Shown: positions 9,591 to 18,770, counted from the stretch's first letter. The stretch is DNA of 64,000 nt from Ignavibacteria bacterium (GCA_016873805.1 VGVZ01000002.1:1-64000); one strand, 5' to 3'. The notes: a model not told the origin generated them from the sequence alone. Numbers and translations: made by a program.

Positions 9591-9968
9591 TCAGGAGCTC
9601 GCGCGCAGCAGCGCGAAGAGCTCAGGATGTGCCTGTGCCTCGCTAATTGGTCCGCTGATTTCGTAGTCCTGTGGAGCTGCATTCCCCTGTCGAAAGATCA
9701 ATCGCACGGAATACCTCTCTCCCGGCTTCCAGTCGGGTGCGACAATCGCCGTCTGACATTGAATCAACCGGCCGTCGTTATGTTTCGTCGGGAGAGGAAG
9801 CAGATAGGTATCGTCGTCCGGATTCTGATTGTTCCCTCTTCTCTGGAGTACCACCGTATTGCTTCCCGCTTCCCACAAGCGGAGGATGTACGACCCGATG
9901 TGGACGTACCCGAACTCGACACCAATCGAGATTCTATCGCCTGCCGGATTGAACGTAAATTCTTTCAT
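9591..9968 (-). CDS. Small beta-rich hypothetical protein
   Basis: 125 residues from the ATG at 9968 (MKEFTFNPAGDRIS), which has a good AGAGGGG ribosome site; a longer upstream reading has no such site. No signal peptide or membrane segment. The sequence is predicted all-beta (YVHIGSYILRLWEAG, RYSVRLIFRQG), compact and unrelated to any family I know. It sits between the pYEATS-like gene (127-base gap) and the secreted protein (15-base gap) on the same strand. A single-domain sensor or adaptor in the cassette is possible, but nothing in the sequence proves it. Confidence 0.65.
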   Translation of the reverse strand: MKEFTFNPAGDRISIGVEFGYVHIGSYILRLWEAGSNTVVLQRRGNNQNPDDDTYLLPLPTKHNDGRLIQCQTAIVAPDWKPGERYSVRLIFRQGNAAPQDYEISGPISEAQAHPELFALLRASS

Positions 9969-10095
9969 TGAATCCCCTCTGAATAGTGATGTCAACAGAG
10001 AATTCCCTCGTCGTACATGATCGAGACTTTGAGGATTGCATGCGACAACGCGCACGGGTGTATCTCGCAGCGTCAAGGTCGCGATCGAACAGTCG

Positions 10096-10743
10096 CTATT
10101 TCCCTGATTCCCACTCTAACTCCGCGCACATATCAAAGTCGATGCTCGACGATGATCCGTTCCGGAGATGCACCGTGACAATGACACTGCTCAGGCATCC
10201 CCACCCCGTGTATTCGACGCGGTACCCGTCTTCCGCATTACTCGAACGTTGCGTCTTCTGACGAAACGTCGGATGATTGAACTCATAGACCACCTCAACA
10301 ACTTCCATCTTTCGCTCGCGAGGTACATCGACCCACAAGCTGAAGTCGTAGTATGTCTCTTTCTCTCCTTTGATCGCTCTATTCTCCACCGCGCGGGCAC
10401 GGGGACGTACCGTCGCGACCAGGGGAAGGGCTTGTGTGAACTCGCGGCGAAGTTGCCGGTTCTGGGTTGCCACGACCGCTTTTTCGATCTGCACATACGA
10501 TTGTTCGAGCTCGCGGGTATTGGAACGGAGCACATCAATTTGCTTCTGCATTGACTCCGACTGCGATGTCAATGAATCCAGAAGCTGACGCTTCTCGCCG
10601 ATCTGCTCATTCACGGAATTCAGTTTGTAGAGACTGAAGAGGAATGCTCCGCCCACGATGATCACTCCCACCAGTGTAATGAGCGCCGACTGTCGGGAAG
10701 ATTTTCGGATCTGGTGTTCGTCGAAGACCGTCTGCGGGTTCAT
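10096..10743 (-). CDS. Membrane-anchored coiled-coil protein with pYEATS-like domain
   Basis: 215 residues: a short basic N terminus, one membrane helix (about 19-41), a coiled coil (about 42-98), then a C-terminal beta domain (about 130-212). That domain carries the hallmarks of prokaryotic YEATS (pYEATS) domains: VVYEFNHPTF at 151-160, a central GWG at 180-182, and a final strand after VHLRNG. pYEATS domains have been proposed as sensor or adaptor modules in bacterial conflict and stress systems. The start codon overlaps the end of the 10740-11018 gene by four bases, so translation is coupled. The domain call rests on motif memory and needs a profile search. Membrane sidedness is unclear. 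Confidence 0.7.
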   Translation of the reverse strand: MNPQTVFDEHQIRKSSRQSALITLVGVIIVGGAFLFSLYKLNSVNEQIGEKRQLLDSLTSQSESMQKQIDVLRSNTRELEQSYVQIEKAVVATQNRQLRREFTQALPLVATVRPRARAVENRAIKGEKETYYDFSLWVDVPRERKMEVVEVVYEFNHPTFRQKTQRSSNAEDGYRVEYTGWGCLSSVIVTVHLRNGSSSSIDFDMCAELEWESGK

Positions 10744-11018
10744 TGGTCACCTCCTTCGAGAACCGGAAGGAGCAGTTTGATGGCATCGCTCCACATTTTG
10801 ATGACCCTTCCCGTTGCGATCGTGATCCCGCCCGACGATCCAAAGAGACCCAAAACGGCAACAGTATCGGCCCCCTTGAAGAGGAGATAGATTGCGCAAG
10901 CCAGGAGGACCACCAGAGAGAGAATGTTGACGATGAGGTATACCATGCGCTCGGCCCGAAAGAGCCTGAGCATTGTACCGATCGCCTGGAGTCGATCATT
11001 GAGTTCATTTGGCGGCAT
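10740..11018 (-). CDS. Small two-helix membrane protein (TRADD-N-associated type?)
   Basis: 92 residues with two hydrophobic segments (about 25-47 and 50-68) separated by a short loop, then an amphipathic GRVIKMWSDAIKLLLP helix. The pattern (helical N terminus, two membrane helices with a Gly-rich GLFGSSGG turn, then TGRxxxMW) resembles small membrane proteins reported beside TRADD-N or pYEATS modules. I give that as a resemblance, not a proven family. It is translationally coupled to the pYEATS-like gene and 56 bases downstream of the patatin gene. It may help form a membrane complex with them. Confidence 0.62.
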   Translation of the reverse strand: MPPNELNDRLQAIGTMLRLFRAERMVYLIVNILSLVVLLACAIYLLFKGADTVAVLGLFGSSGGITIATGRVIKMWSDAIKLLLPVLEGGDQ

Positions 11019-11074
11019 ATGCCCTCACGCAGTTGTTCATGGAAGATGAATTTCGATCATTTTGGCGCAAAAAG

Positions 11075-12847
11075 TCACTTTTTGTCGAGTCTCCCCTTTC
11101 GCAGGAAAACAGGATCTACAAGGAGGAGATGGAGTTTCGCAATAAGAAAACCGGATAGCGCTACGACCGAGGAAACGACATATCGAAGGAAGAAATCTTC
11201 GCCGATGTTCCTGACATAAGAACTCCCGATGTAAGGTGCCACAATGAGCGCGAGCAAAGAAGTCGCGGCCAGCAGGCCCAGCACAATTGACCCTCCCGGC
11301 ACGAGAAACCAGAGGGCCGCGACGAGCGCAAGAGGAATGGCGAGCCCTAAAGCGGCAATGAAGACTCCGACTGGGATCATCCATGGTGCCATCCGGTATG
11401 TCTTCAAGAGCCGCATAGCACCAATCCGAAGAAGCTTGCGATAGGCCGAATCCAGAGTTTCTGCGGAAGCGCTGTCGCGAACCGCTTCAAACATCCATTT
11501 CGTGTTCGAATCGTGTTTTGCTCCGCGAATGCCGGTCGAGTCTCTCTCAACACGCGAAGACCAGCTTGCGGGAATTGCCGTTTCAGCCATCGCGTACCCG
11601 CTGTAGATCAATGAATAGGCCTCCGTGTCGGAGAAACAATCGAGATCGGTTCTGAGATTGGAGAGATAGATTTGAGCTTCTCCGTTCATTCCGTACGAGG
11701 TTTGTGCTGGCATCCTCTTGCTCGGTTCCGTCATCACCCCGTGCGGAGAGAGTCTTTCAACACCAAGTTCATGTTGAAGATGAAGCACCGCATACCGTGT
11801 GATCGAACCGTTTTGCTGCATTGATTCGAGCAGCGTGAACCCCGCATCACGATTCCGATCCATCAGCACTCCGTTCGAGCGTCCGAGCACCCCAACCAAG
11901 CCGGAGCTTGATACTCGCTCATCCGGAAGAAGTCCGCTCGCATCGCTTGCAATGATCATGGTGCATTCTTCCGAGATGAGTCCGGAAATGCCCTGGTTAT
12001 CGTAGAGACCGCCGTCGACAAGTTTCGGAGTGACGTTGGTGTACAGACCCGTGAGCGGAAGCGGCGCAAAGATCCCCGGCACACAGGCAGAGGCGGCCAC
12101 AGCAATGCTGAGTGGAATGGACCGATACTTCGAAGGTATTCCATCGTCGTCATATCGGAAAACCGAGAGAATGGCATTCTTGTCGACCCTATCCGATCGT
12201 GACCGATCACGCATGAGATCGCTCTCGCGTTCTCCGGCATCCACGGCGGTGAATTGCCAGTTGCGTCCGGTATTGAGTGTGGTTGCATTGATCAGCAGAA
12301 TTGGGACTTTGTGCCGACGGGTTCGGTTGTGTCGATGAGGATGAAAATTGTCCGGCGCGCCGGGGGGCTGGATTCTCAGCCGATTTAGCGGAATGCGCTG
12401 CTGCAACGCCGCCGCATCGTAGAAGAACTCGTCATAGAGTTCGGCCATGCGATCGCTTCTCGAGTAGCTTCTGTCATAGATCATTCGCCAGTTCTTTCGG
12501 AAACTGGAATACGCACGGACGCGGAGGTTGCGTTGGATGGCCGGGACAAATGATCGTTCAATCTCCCGAACAAGCCCGACGTACGCATTTGAGGAGATCT
12601 TTTTGTCCGAAATCGACTCGAGGAGTTTCTTAAGGTGCAAATAGTAAAGGGCTCCGATGATGGATCCCCCGGAGACAGTGGAGATCACTTCAACGGAAGA
12701 GAGGAGGTCTCGCTCCGCCAACCTGGCGAGGACGCCAAGATGGAAGAGGGACGCGCGGAAACCTCCTCCGGACAACGCAAGACCGAGCTTGAATTTGGTT
12801 CGGTGTATGATTTTTTGATGACGCCGGCTCTTCATCCTGGTCTCCAC
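11075..12847 (-). CDS. Patatin-like phospholipase with C-terminal membrane helices
   Basis: A 590-residue patatin. The oxyanion-hole glycines are in LSGGGFRAS (25-33), the nucleophile is in TVSGGS (S59) with the VSGG variant of GxSxG, and the catalytic Asp is in VDGG (D278). ASACVPGIFAP (252-262) is a typical block. About 500-590 holds three or four membrane helices, so the enzyme is tethered to the membrane. Patatins hydrolyse acyl esters of phospholipids, and several anti-phage systems use them as membrane-damaging effectors. It is first in a five-gene unit behind a strong-looking promoter at 12961-12989. The start could be M1 or M5. Confidence 0.88.
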   Translation of the reverse strand: METRMKSRRHQKIIHRTKFKLGLALSGGGFRASLFHLGVLARLAERDLLSSVEVISTVSGGSIIGALYYLHLKKLLESISDKKISSNAYVGLVREIERSFVPAIQRNLRVRAYSSFRKNWRMIYDRSYSRSDRMAELYDEFFYDAAALQQRIPLNRLRIQPPGAPDNFHPHRHNRTRRHKVPILLINATTLNTGRNWQFTAVDAGERESDLMRDRSRSDRVDKNAILSVFRYDDDGIPSKYRSIPLSIAVAASACVPGIFAPLPLTGLYTNVTPKLVDGGLYDNQGISGLISEECTMIIASDASGLLPDERVSSSGLVGVLGRSNGVLMDRNRDAGFTLLESMQQNGSITRYAVLHLQHELGVERLSPHGVMTEPSKRMPAQTSYGMNGEAQIYLSNLRTDLDCFSDTEAYSLIYSGYAMAETAIPASWSSRVERDSTGIRGAKHDSNTKWMFEAVRDSASAETLDSAYRKLLRIGAMRLLKTYRMAPWMIPVGVFIAALGLAIPLALVAALWFLVPGGSIVLGLLAATSLLALIVAPYIGSSYVRNIGEDFFLRYVVSSVVALSGFLIAKLHLLLVDPVFLRKGRLDKK

Positions 12848-12960
12848 TCGGGCGAAAACCGAAACGTCAAAGAGGGCGAAGATCGGGTGCTTGCTCCTGC
12901 GGAACTACTCTTCAGCGCGAGGGGGCAAGTGTTCGGTTCGTAATTTTTTTTGGATACAAG

Positions 12961-12989
12961 AGATTACCCCTTTTCCGACGAAATGTCAA
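12961..12989 (-). promoter_or_regulatory. Sigma70-like promoter of the patatin cassette
   Basis: On the minus strand: TTGACA (12989-12984), 17-base spacer, TAATCT (12966-12961). The -35 box is a perfect consensus. It lies 114 bases before the patatin start, in the gap after the outer-membrane protein gene, and should drive 12847 down to 8505. Confidence 0.55.
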
Positions 12990-13043
12990 GGGATTTAGTA
13001 GGGAATGATGGGGGACTCGGATGATCCAGATCTTCGTGCAGGG

Positions 13044-13904
13044 CTAGAACGCCAGCCGGCCGCCGATTGAATAGTACGTTGCGCTGTACGTCCCGCCAGC
13101 AACGGGAGAGAACCGATCGTAGGAAATGTCTGCAAAGAGTGAGCCCCACGGCCAGGGCGCGACAAAGACGGTAAATCCTCCCCCAGCCTGATGAGCATCG
13201 AATGTGTTGTACAGAAGAAAGATATCAGGTTCGTAATAGAGACTTCTTCGCCCGTACTTTCCGGTAAGGAGCATGCCTGCAGAGTGGGAGAGTGAATGGT
13301 AGTAGCTGACGTTCGTCGAGAGGAGCGTCTGTCCATGACCGATGTCATCCGCGAAACGATCGACATTCACGCGACCCGTGAGCCATCCTCCCGTCCCGAT
13401 CCCGCCGGAAACAGACCCAGAGACTCCCATCGTGCGCACATCCTTGAACAGGTTCCCCTGCGCCTGCACACCAAGAATCAGATTTGAAGCAACGAGATGA
13501 TACCACAGCCCGCCATAGAACGTAACACTCTTGTCTGTCAACGCGCTGTTGGATGAAGTGTACACGAGATCGCTGCGCAGAGAAAGAAGATTTGATCCGA
13601 CGACGAAAGAGTGACCTTTCGACAGCAAGAATTGATTCTGCAGATATTCAAACCCGCCGGTGTACGCGATTCCAGTCCGCCGATATCCACCTGTCCACGC
13701 ACTGTTCCAGTGATCGATGAATGAGATCCTGACGCCATAATGACTGATCTTTTCCTGGCTCGCGTCCCGGTACGTCCCGGAGGTAAAAACCTGGTCGACA
13801 GCAACGACCGGATAGACAACGACTTGCGCCTGCAATGGCGGTGAAACAGCCCAACAAAGGATGACAACCACCAGAGATCTCGAAAACGTGCTCATATTCT
13901 TCAT
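13044..13904 (-). CDS. Outer-membrane beta-barrel protein
   Basis: 286 residues with a signal peptide (LVVVILCWAVSPPLQAQ, cleavage after AQA-like site) and repeated amphipathic strands rich in Tyr, Trp and Gly, ending in the C-terminal Phe typical of outer-membrane barrels. Length suggests about 12 strands. The gene starts inside the stop of the transporter-peptidase fusion (TGATG overlap), so it is translationally coupled as the last gene of the six-gene operon. A role as outer-membrane exit or entry port for the operon's product is inference. Family not recognised. Confidence 0.7.
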   Translation of the reverse strand: MKNMSTFSRSLVVVILCWAVSPPLQAQVVVYPVVAVDQVFTSGTYRDASQEKISHYGVRISFIDHWNSAWTGGYRRTGIAYTGGFEYLQNQFLLSKGHSFVVGSNLLSLRSDLVYTSSNSALTDKSVTFYGGLWYHLVASNLILGVQAQGNLFKDVRTMGVSGSVSGGIGTGGWLTGRVNVDRFADDIGHGQTLLSTNVSYYHSLSHSAGMLLTGKYGRRSLYYEPDIFLLYNTFDAHQAGGGFTVFVAPWPWGSLFADISYDRFSPVAGGTYSATYYSIGGRLAF

Positions 13905-16078
13905 CAGCTTGATCTTCCTCCACGTTCCACAGTTTCCTTCAGCTCAAGCTCCATCTCTTCTCCTTTGAAGTGCGTGAGTCCTGAAGGACGCGCAAAGGTG
14001 TACATCACCGTCCGAACCTTCTTCGATGGAGCCCATGAGCCAAACGGTGTTTGGAGAATCAAGGAGGCCTCGGAAGTGAGCTTAATCGATTGCTGCGTTG
14101 CGTGCAAGAGATTCGACAACTTAAACCGGCAGGAGACCCCGACAACCGACAGGAGGTCGAATATCATCACGAGACCGCGCGATAGCGGATCACCCGCCTC
14201 TTCAACACTGGTCCACGACAATGTTTCTCCTGTCACGAGCGGAACATCTGTCAGCAGTTCTCCGACGTGATAGAGTCCTGTGTCCCTTGACCCCTCAAGT
14301 TTCCTCACACTCAATACCCCGTGATCCATCGTGAAGGTCATCCTCGTTTCTATGGGCGCGCTCACGATGCTGAGATTTCCGTGAAAATCGATTTCGGTCC
14401 GCCACCTCTCGGTGGTCACAGAATCTCGACGCGTCATCGCGTAGATGAGGTCATGCGCAAAGGAATAGGGGAAGAACTGCTGTGCGTGCGGATTCACCGG
14501 GAGGTGCTGTATCAACTCCCCTTCCTTCGGTGTCCCCCTCAGGACAAATTCCTTGCTCTCTGACTTTTCCTTCAGGTAATGCGCAAACTCGAAACAGAGC
14601 GTTGGAGCTCCGATCGTGGGAACACTCTGGACCTGAAAATGGAGATGCGGATAGGGAGAGCGTCCTGAATTGCCGCATCGACCGATCGCCTGTCCGGCAC
14701 GCACGCGATCCCCGATCTTCACTTGAGCGCTTCCTTTGCGGAGGTGTGCGACGCACGAGTAGTAGTTGGGGGCATGTTCGATGATCACCGCATTACCCCA
14801 GTGGTCTCGCTCGTTGACGGTTCCAATCGGATTGTCGTGCACATCCGACGTGACGTGGACGATCGTGCCGTCTGCAGGGGCGAGCACCGGTACGCCAAAA
14901 CAAGGATAGTCTACGAGATCAGAGCCTGAGCCTTTGTGAAGCTTTCCCTTCGATCCCGGAATGACGAAGTCGATCGCAAAACGCCAGTCTTCTTTGTGTG
15001 TCATTGGTCCGTCAAATCCCTGCGTCACGATCCACGTGCCATTGAATGGAAGAATCATTTCGACCCCCCAGCGGCGGAATTGGCGGAGATTTGCCCGATG
15101 AGTACTCAGGTTTTCTTCGGGGGTCGAGGCTTCAGCGAGCGATAACTGGAGTCCAGGCGATGGCGAGAGCCGCTGCTGCAAGACATAGAGAATCAGGAGT
15201 GTAATGATGTTGAACGGGAGTGCTGTCGGCGGGAGGTACGCGGGGAGAAGCACCTTTGCACTGAGCATGATCAGCGCCGAGGCTGCGGCTCCAAGGACAG
15301 CCAGAACGAGAGCACCGGCTCGCGGGATCAAGAATATTCCCCCGAGCGCGATGCCCGTAAGGACATAGTTGAATCCAAGGTATTGCTCGGTCAGAACCTG
15401 AGGATACGCGCCAAGCCACGCGTGCGTGACATACCCGGCCGCAAATCCTGCAACTCCGAGAAGCACTCCGATTCGGGAGTGAACAAGGAACGCGATGAGG
15501 ATGATCGCCCCCGAAAGGACATCGACTTGAAACAGGACGGCGCCGAGCGATCGGAGAAAGAGATCCGCAACGGAAGAGCCGGTGGTAAGCCCTGCCGCAC
15601 TCAACGGCCATTCAGCAAGCTCGAGCTTTCCGAAGCCGAGCGAGGCCGACACGACGATCGAGAACCCGATCACGAAGGGGAGGCTCAAGGCCGGGAGCCG
15701 CAGATAGTACCATAGTGTTCGCTGAAGTGCTTCTGCGAGGAATGTCGTAAGGATACCTCCCAGGAGCACAAGGATGACGAGATTGAATGATGGAGCATAG
15801 AAGAACGTGAGTGCGAGGGCGACGAGCAACGGATTGAACCCATAGTACCCCTTGCGGATCTTCTGCCGTTCGAGCCCCAGTATGAACGCCGTGCCGTTGG
15901 AAGTCAGAATCGCAAACAGCCCGATTAGTCCGGTAAGAGGATTGAGAAACGTCGTCAGGGCAACGAGGATGCCGAAGGAACGACGCTGGGAGAAAAAGAC
16001 AACACCGTAGCTTCTCACGGTGGAGTCAATGAGAAAGGAGATATTTTCGCGCAGGTGGGCGGAGAATGGTCCCATCAC
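13904..16078 (-). CDS. Urea-transporter-like / M23 metallopeptidase fusion
   Basis: 724 residues. Residues 1-310 form a urea-transporter (UT/SLC14-like) domain: YGFNPLLVALAL at 79-90 and its internal-repeat counterpart GFNYVLTGIALGG at 235-247, plus LPALSLPF at 128-135. Residues about 340-490 form an M23 (LytM) peptidase: zinc ligands look like H361 and D370 in HKEDWRFAID, then H445 in AHLRKGS and H480 in PHLH. A C-terminal ~200-residue beta-rich region follows. Joining a small-amide channel to a peptidoglycan-type endopeptidase in one chain is unusual. The gene is 7 bases after the PLP decarboxylase and overlaps the barrel gene, so it belongs to the same pathway. Substrates are unknown. Confidence 0.83.
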   Translation of the reverse strand: MMGPFSAHLRENISFLIDSTVRSYGVVFFSQRRSFGILVALTTFLNPLTGLIGLFAILTSNGTAFILGLERQKIRKGYYGFNPLLVALALTFFYAPSFNLVILVLLGGILTTFLAEALQRTLWYYLRLPALSLPFVIGFSIVVSASLGFGKLELAEWPLSAAGLTTGSSVADLFLRSLGAVLFQVDVLSGAIILIAFLVHSRIGVLLGVAGFAAGYVTHAWLGAYPQVLTEQYLGFNYVLTGIALGGIFLIPRAGALVLAVLGAAASALIMLSAKVLLPAYLPPTALPFNIITLLILYVLQQRLSPSPGLQLSLAEASTPEENLSTHRANLRQFRRWGVEMILPFNGTWIVTQGFDGPMTHKEDWRFAIDFVIPGSKGKLHKGSGSDLVDYPCFGVPVLAPADGTIVHVTSDVHDNPIGTVNERDHWGNAVIIEHAPNYYSCVAHLRKGSAQVKIGDRVRAGQAIGRCGNSGRSPYPHLHFQVQSVPTIGAPTLCFEFAHYLKEKSESKEFVLRGTPKEGELIQHLPVNPHAQQFFPYSFAHDLIYAMTRRDSVTTERWRTEIDFHGNLSIVSAPIETRMTFTMDHGVLSVRKLEGSRDTGLYHVGELLTDVPLVTGETLSWTSVEEAGDPLSRGLVMIFDLLSVVGVSCRFKLSNLLHATQQSIKLTSEASLILQTPFGSWAPSKKVRTVMYTFARPSGLTHFKGEEMELELKETVERGGRSS

Positions 16079-16085
16079 CGGTGCA

Positions 16086-17429
16086 TTACCTCAGCCATCT
16101 TGGAATCGAATCGAGTCGGATCACGTCTTCGACACGCTCTGCTTCACGAATAACGTCAATGTTGCCCTTGTTGCTGATCATCACGACGCGCGGGCGCAGC
16201 TCGATGAACTGGAGCCATTGTGTGTTGTTGTACGCACCCACCGGCCTGACGATCACACGCTCTCCTTTTTCGAGAAACGGAACCCGCACCGCTTCGGCGA
16301 TCACATCGATCTGCATACACATCGGGCCATAGATGTTGTGGATTTCGGTGAAGAGCCCTTTGTCGGTGGTGGGAAGGATTTCGAAATCATACCAGAATGC
16401 CGTAAACAATACGTTCACCCCGGCATCGAGAACAAGGGCCCGAGTTCCGGATGGTAATCGCTTGGTCGAGACGACCGTGGCCACAAGATATCCGGCTTCG
16501 TCAATCAATGCCCGTCCCGATTCGATGATCAGGAGTGGGAGCTCGTCATGCGGATAGTGGTCGAGCAGGGGCGAACAAATGGCATCGGCAAACATATCGA
16601 AATCGGGAGCCAGCTGGTCGGTCGGGATGTAGGACCCTTTGAGACGATTCCGCGATGCGAAACCGCCGCCCATGTCGATATATTTGAGCGTGGTTCCGAA
16701 CTCCCGCTTGAGTTGCGCGGCAAGATCGATCATCTTCTTTGCCGCATCGCCATAGAATTTCGGCTCCAACATGAAGGTCCCGATGTGCGTATGGAGACCG
16801 ACAAGATTGAGTCGCTGATGGGCAAGAGCCCGCTTGATGGTGTGGTATGCCTCGCCTGACTCGATATTGAGTCCGAACCGATCCCACATTGCGTAGCCGG
16901 GGATCGTCATGTTCACGCGCACACCGAAGTCAACCTTCGTACCAAGCTCATCGGCGATTTTCTCCAGCTCCGGCAATTCATCGAAGCTGTCGATGTTGAT
17001 CATCGCCCCATCGACCGCGGCCTGCCGAAGCGATTCCGGACTCTTATGAGGACCATTGTAGACGATTTCGTTTCCGGGAACACCCAGGCTCTTTGCCATC
17101 GCGTACTCCATTCCGGAAACGACCTCCGCCCATGCGCCCAGGCGATGAAACGCTCGACAGATGGCCTTCAGGTAGTTCGTTTTATAGCTCCAGGCAAACT
17201 GTACTTTTGGATACCGCGTGGCAAACGCCTGGTACGCCGAGGCATATTGCTCCTTGAGCGTCTCGTGAGAGTAGACAAACAGAGGTGAGCCGTGTTCTTT
17301 AACCAGTGCGTCAATGCTGACGCCGTCGATGGTGTCTTTGTGCCGCGACACAACAAAGGGGGCAAATTTGTTTGTGATACCCGCGTGCTGACGCGTCAGT
17401 ACAGGTTTGGTGTACGGTTTCTTCTCCAT
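16086..17429 (-). CDS. PLP-dependent decarboxylase, diaminopimelate decarboxylase family
   Basis: 447 residues of the group IV (alanine-racemase-fold) decarboxylases, which include LysA. Visible are the PLP lysine in SYKTNY (K83), the phosphate-binding GLHTHIG and MGGGFASR segments, and the catalytic GPMCMQID cysteine motif from the partner subunit. Such enzymes act on D-stereocentres of diaminopimelate or on ornithine, lysine or related acids. The position inside an operon with ATP-grasp and PqqD-like genes, away from lysine genes, argues for a specialised amino-acid decarboxylase supplying an amine. The 30-residue N-terminal extension is not typical of LysA. Confidence 0.85.
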   Translation of the reverse strand: MEKKPYTKPVLTRQHAGITNKFAPFVVSRHKDTIDGVSIDALVKEHGSPLFVYSHETLKEQYASAYQAFATRYPKVQFAWSYKTNYLKAICRAFHRLGAWAEVVSGMEYAMAKSLGVPGNEIVYNGPHKSPESLRQAAVDGAMINIDSFDELPELEKIADELGTKVDFGVRVNMTIPGYAMWDRFGLNIESGEAYHTIKRALAHQRLNLVGLHTHIGTFMLEPKFYGDAAKKMIDLAAQLKREFGTTLKYIDMGGGFASRNRLKGSYIPTDQLAPDFDMFADAICSPLLDHYPHDELPLLIIESGRALIDEAGYLVATVVSTKRLPSGTRALVLDAGVNVLFTAFWYDFEILPTTDKGLFTEIHNIYGPMCMQIDVIAEAVRVPFLEKGERVIVRPVGAYNNTQWLQFIELRPRVVMISNKGNIDVIREAERVEDVIRLDSIPRWLR

Positions 17430-17474
17430 CAGATGCGCCGATCCTGTGTCATGAGATGCTGTGTCGATCCTTCG

Positions 17475-18524
17475 TTATCGGTATCGCAGCTCCTTTTTCG
17501 TCAGGAGCATGTCAAGTTGGTGTACGTGAGCAACAAGGTCGGTGGTGTAATGCACAAACATCGTTCCCGCCACGTTGTTGCGGGCGATTGCCGGGGAGGT
17601 TCCCAGGGCGAGCTGGCAGTATGCGTACGGCAGATTGATACCGCATGCCTTCCCGAGATAGATCCAGGCCGGAAATCGAGGATTGATCTCGATCAGGTAG
17701 AGTGTGCCGTCGTCCCCCATCAGCATCTCCAGTTCAAATCCCCCTTTCCACTCAAGAAGCGAGACAAATCGTTCCGCCGCGTTCGTCAATTCCTCGTTCA
17801 CGATACTCACGCCGGCCCATCCTTTTCCCTTGTCCGTCGTGAACACCTTTTTCATGCATACGGCTGAGACGAGTCCGCCGCGCCCATCCCCTAATCCCGC
17901 GAGATTGTACTCCTCTCCGGGAACATATTTCTGGAGAATCAGGGGGAATCCCCATCGGCTCGAGATTGAATGCATGGCGGAACGCATGTGCGATTGATTG
18001 GCAGCGAGGTAGGCCTCATAGAAGAGCCCCTTGACCATCAGAGGAAACTCGAGTTGCCCTGCTGCGCGTTCTGCTTCGCCGACACTTGCCACCGTCCGGC
18101 TTTCCGGCACACCGAGAGCCATTCCAGTGGCGAGGTCTGCGAGATTCGTCTTCGTCCGTCTCTTTAGCTGCGCAGCGCTCGGCAGGAAGGTCCGGATACC
18201 GATCTCGCGGAGCTTCGTTTCAAGATCAATCACGTTTGCGAGCTCGGAATCGAGGTTCGGGATCAATACATCTATTGATTCCTTTGCCTGGATTTCCATC
18301 ATCCTTTCGAACCATACCTGCCGCCCGGCTTTTGGGTAGGGGAGCAGGTACACCGCGTCGACAAGCTCACTGTCGAAGATTCCCGGATCGTAGGCGTCGT
18401 AGGCAAGTCCGACGATCCGTCCGGACCACTCCGGCTCTTCCCGCAGACTCCGGATGACGGCAACACCGGGAGCCGGATTGTCGGTCGCGTTCAGGCCCGT
18501 GACTGCAACGTTACACTTCATCAA
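17475..18524 (-). CDS. ATP-grasp ligase
   Basis: 349 residues with the ATP-grasp fold of the carbamoyl-phosphate-synthase-like type. There is an N-terminal Rossmann-like preATP domain with AVTGLNATDNPAPG, lysines at RRTKTN and PLMVKGLFY for ATP binding, QKYVPGEEYNL, and the metal-binding LIEINPRFP near residue 284. Enzymes of this fold join a carboxylate to an amine or thiol through an acyl-phosphate. It overlaps the PqqD-like gene by 14 bases and lies 45 bases before the decarboxylase gene. Together these suggest ligation of a decarboxylated amino acid to a carrier or peptide. Substrates are unknown. Confidence 0.86.
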   Translation of the reverse strand: MMKCNVAVTGLNATDNPAPGVAVIRSLREEPEWSGRIVGLAYDAYDPGIFDSELVDAVYLLPYPKAGRQVWFERMMEIQAKESIDVLIPNLDSELANVIDLETKLREIGIRTFLPSAAQLKRRTKTNLADLATGMALGVPESRTVASVGEAERAAGQLEFPLMVKGLFYEAYLAANQSHMRSAMHSISSRWGFPLILQKYVPGEEYNLAGLGDGRGGLVSAVCMKKVFTTDKGKGWAGVSIVNEELTNAAERFVSLLEWKGGFELEMLMGDDGTLYLIEINPRFPAWIYLGKACGINLPYAYCQLALGTSPAIARNNVAGTMFVHYTTDLVAHVHQLDMLLTKKELRYR

Positions 18525-18768
18525 TCAGCCGATAGGTTTTCATTTGCGCAAGGAACTGCGTGGTATCTCTGAAGATGACATCAGATTTGCCATCATAGTG
18601 TTGCTCGATGTATGCGAGAATATCCTCCACACTTTTTTCTTCTTTCAGAAGCCGGATGATGTCCAAACCGGTTTCATTGGTCGTGAATGTCTGACCAGTG
18701 CTCGGATCGAAGATGAATCCCGAATCGCTCAACGCGAGCGATTTCAGACGACGGTTGAGCTCTTTCAT
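18511..18768 (-). CDS. PqqD-like small protein
   Basis: 85 residues that fit the PqqD winged-helix (RiPP recognition element) pattern: SGFIFDPSTGQTFTTNETG, then DIIRLLKEEKSVEDILAYI and a final FLAQMKTYRLI helix. PqqD proteins bind leader peptides for modifying enzymes, and PqqD-like proteins also occur in HPr-rel-A and ATP-grasp clusters. The overlap with the ATP-grasp gene (14 bases) indicates coupled synthesis. It may present a peptide or carrier substrate to the ligase; no obvious precursor peptide gene is adjacent. Confidence 0.78.
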   Translation of the reverse strand: MKELNRRLKSLALSDSGFIFDPSTGQTFTTNETGLDIIRLLKEEKSVEDILAYIEQHYDGKSDVIFRDTTQFLAQMKTYRLIDEV

Positions 18769-18770
18769 GA

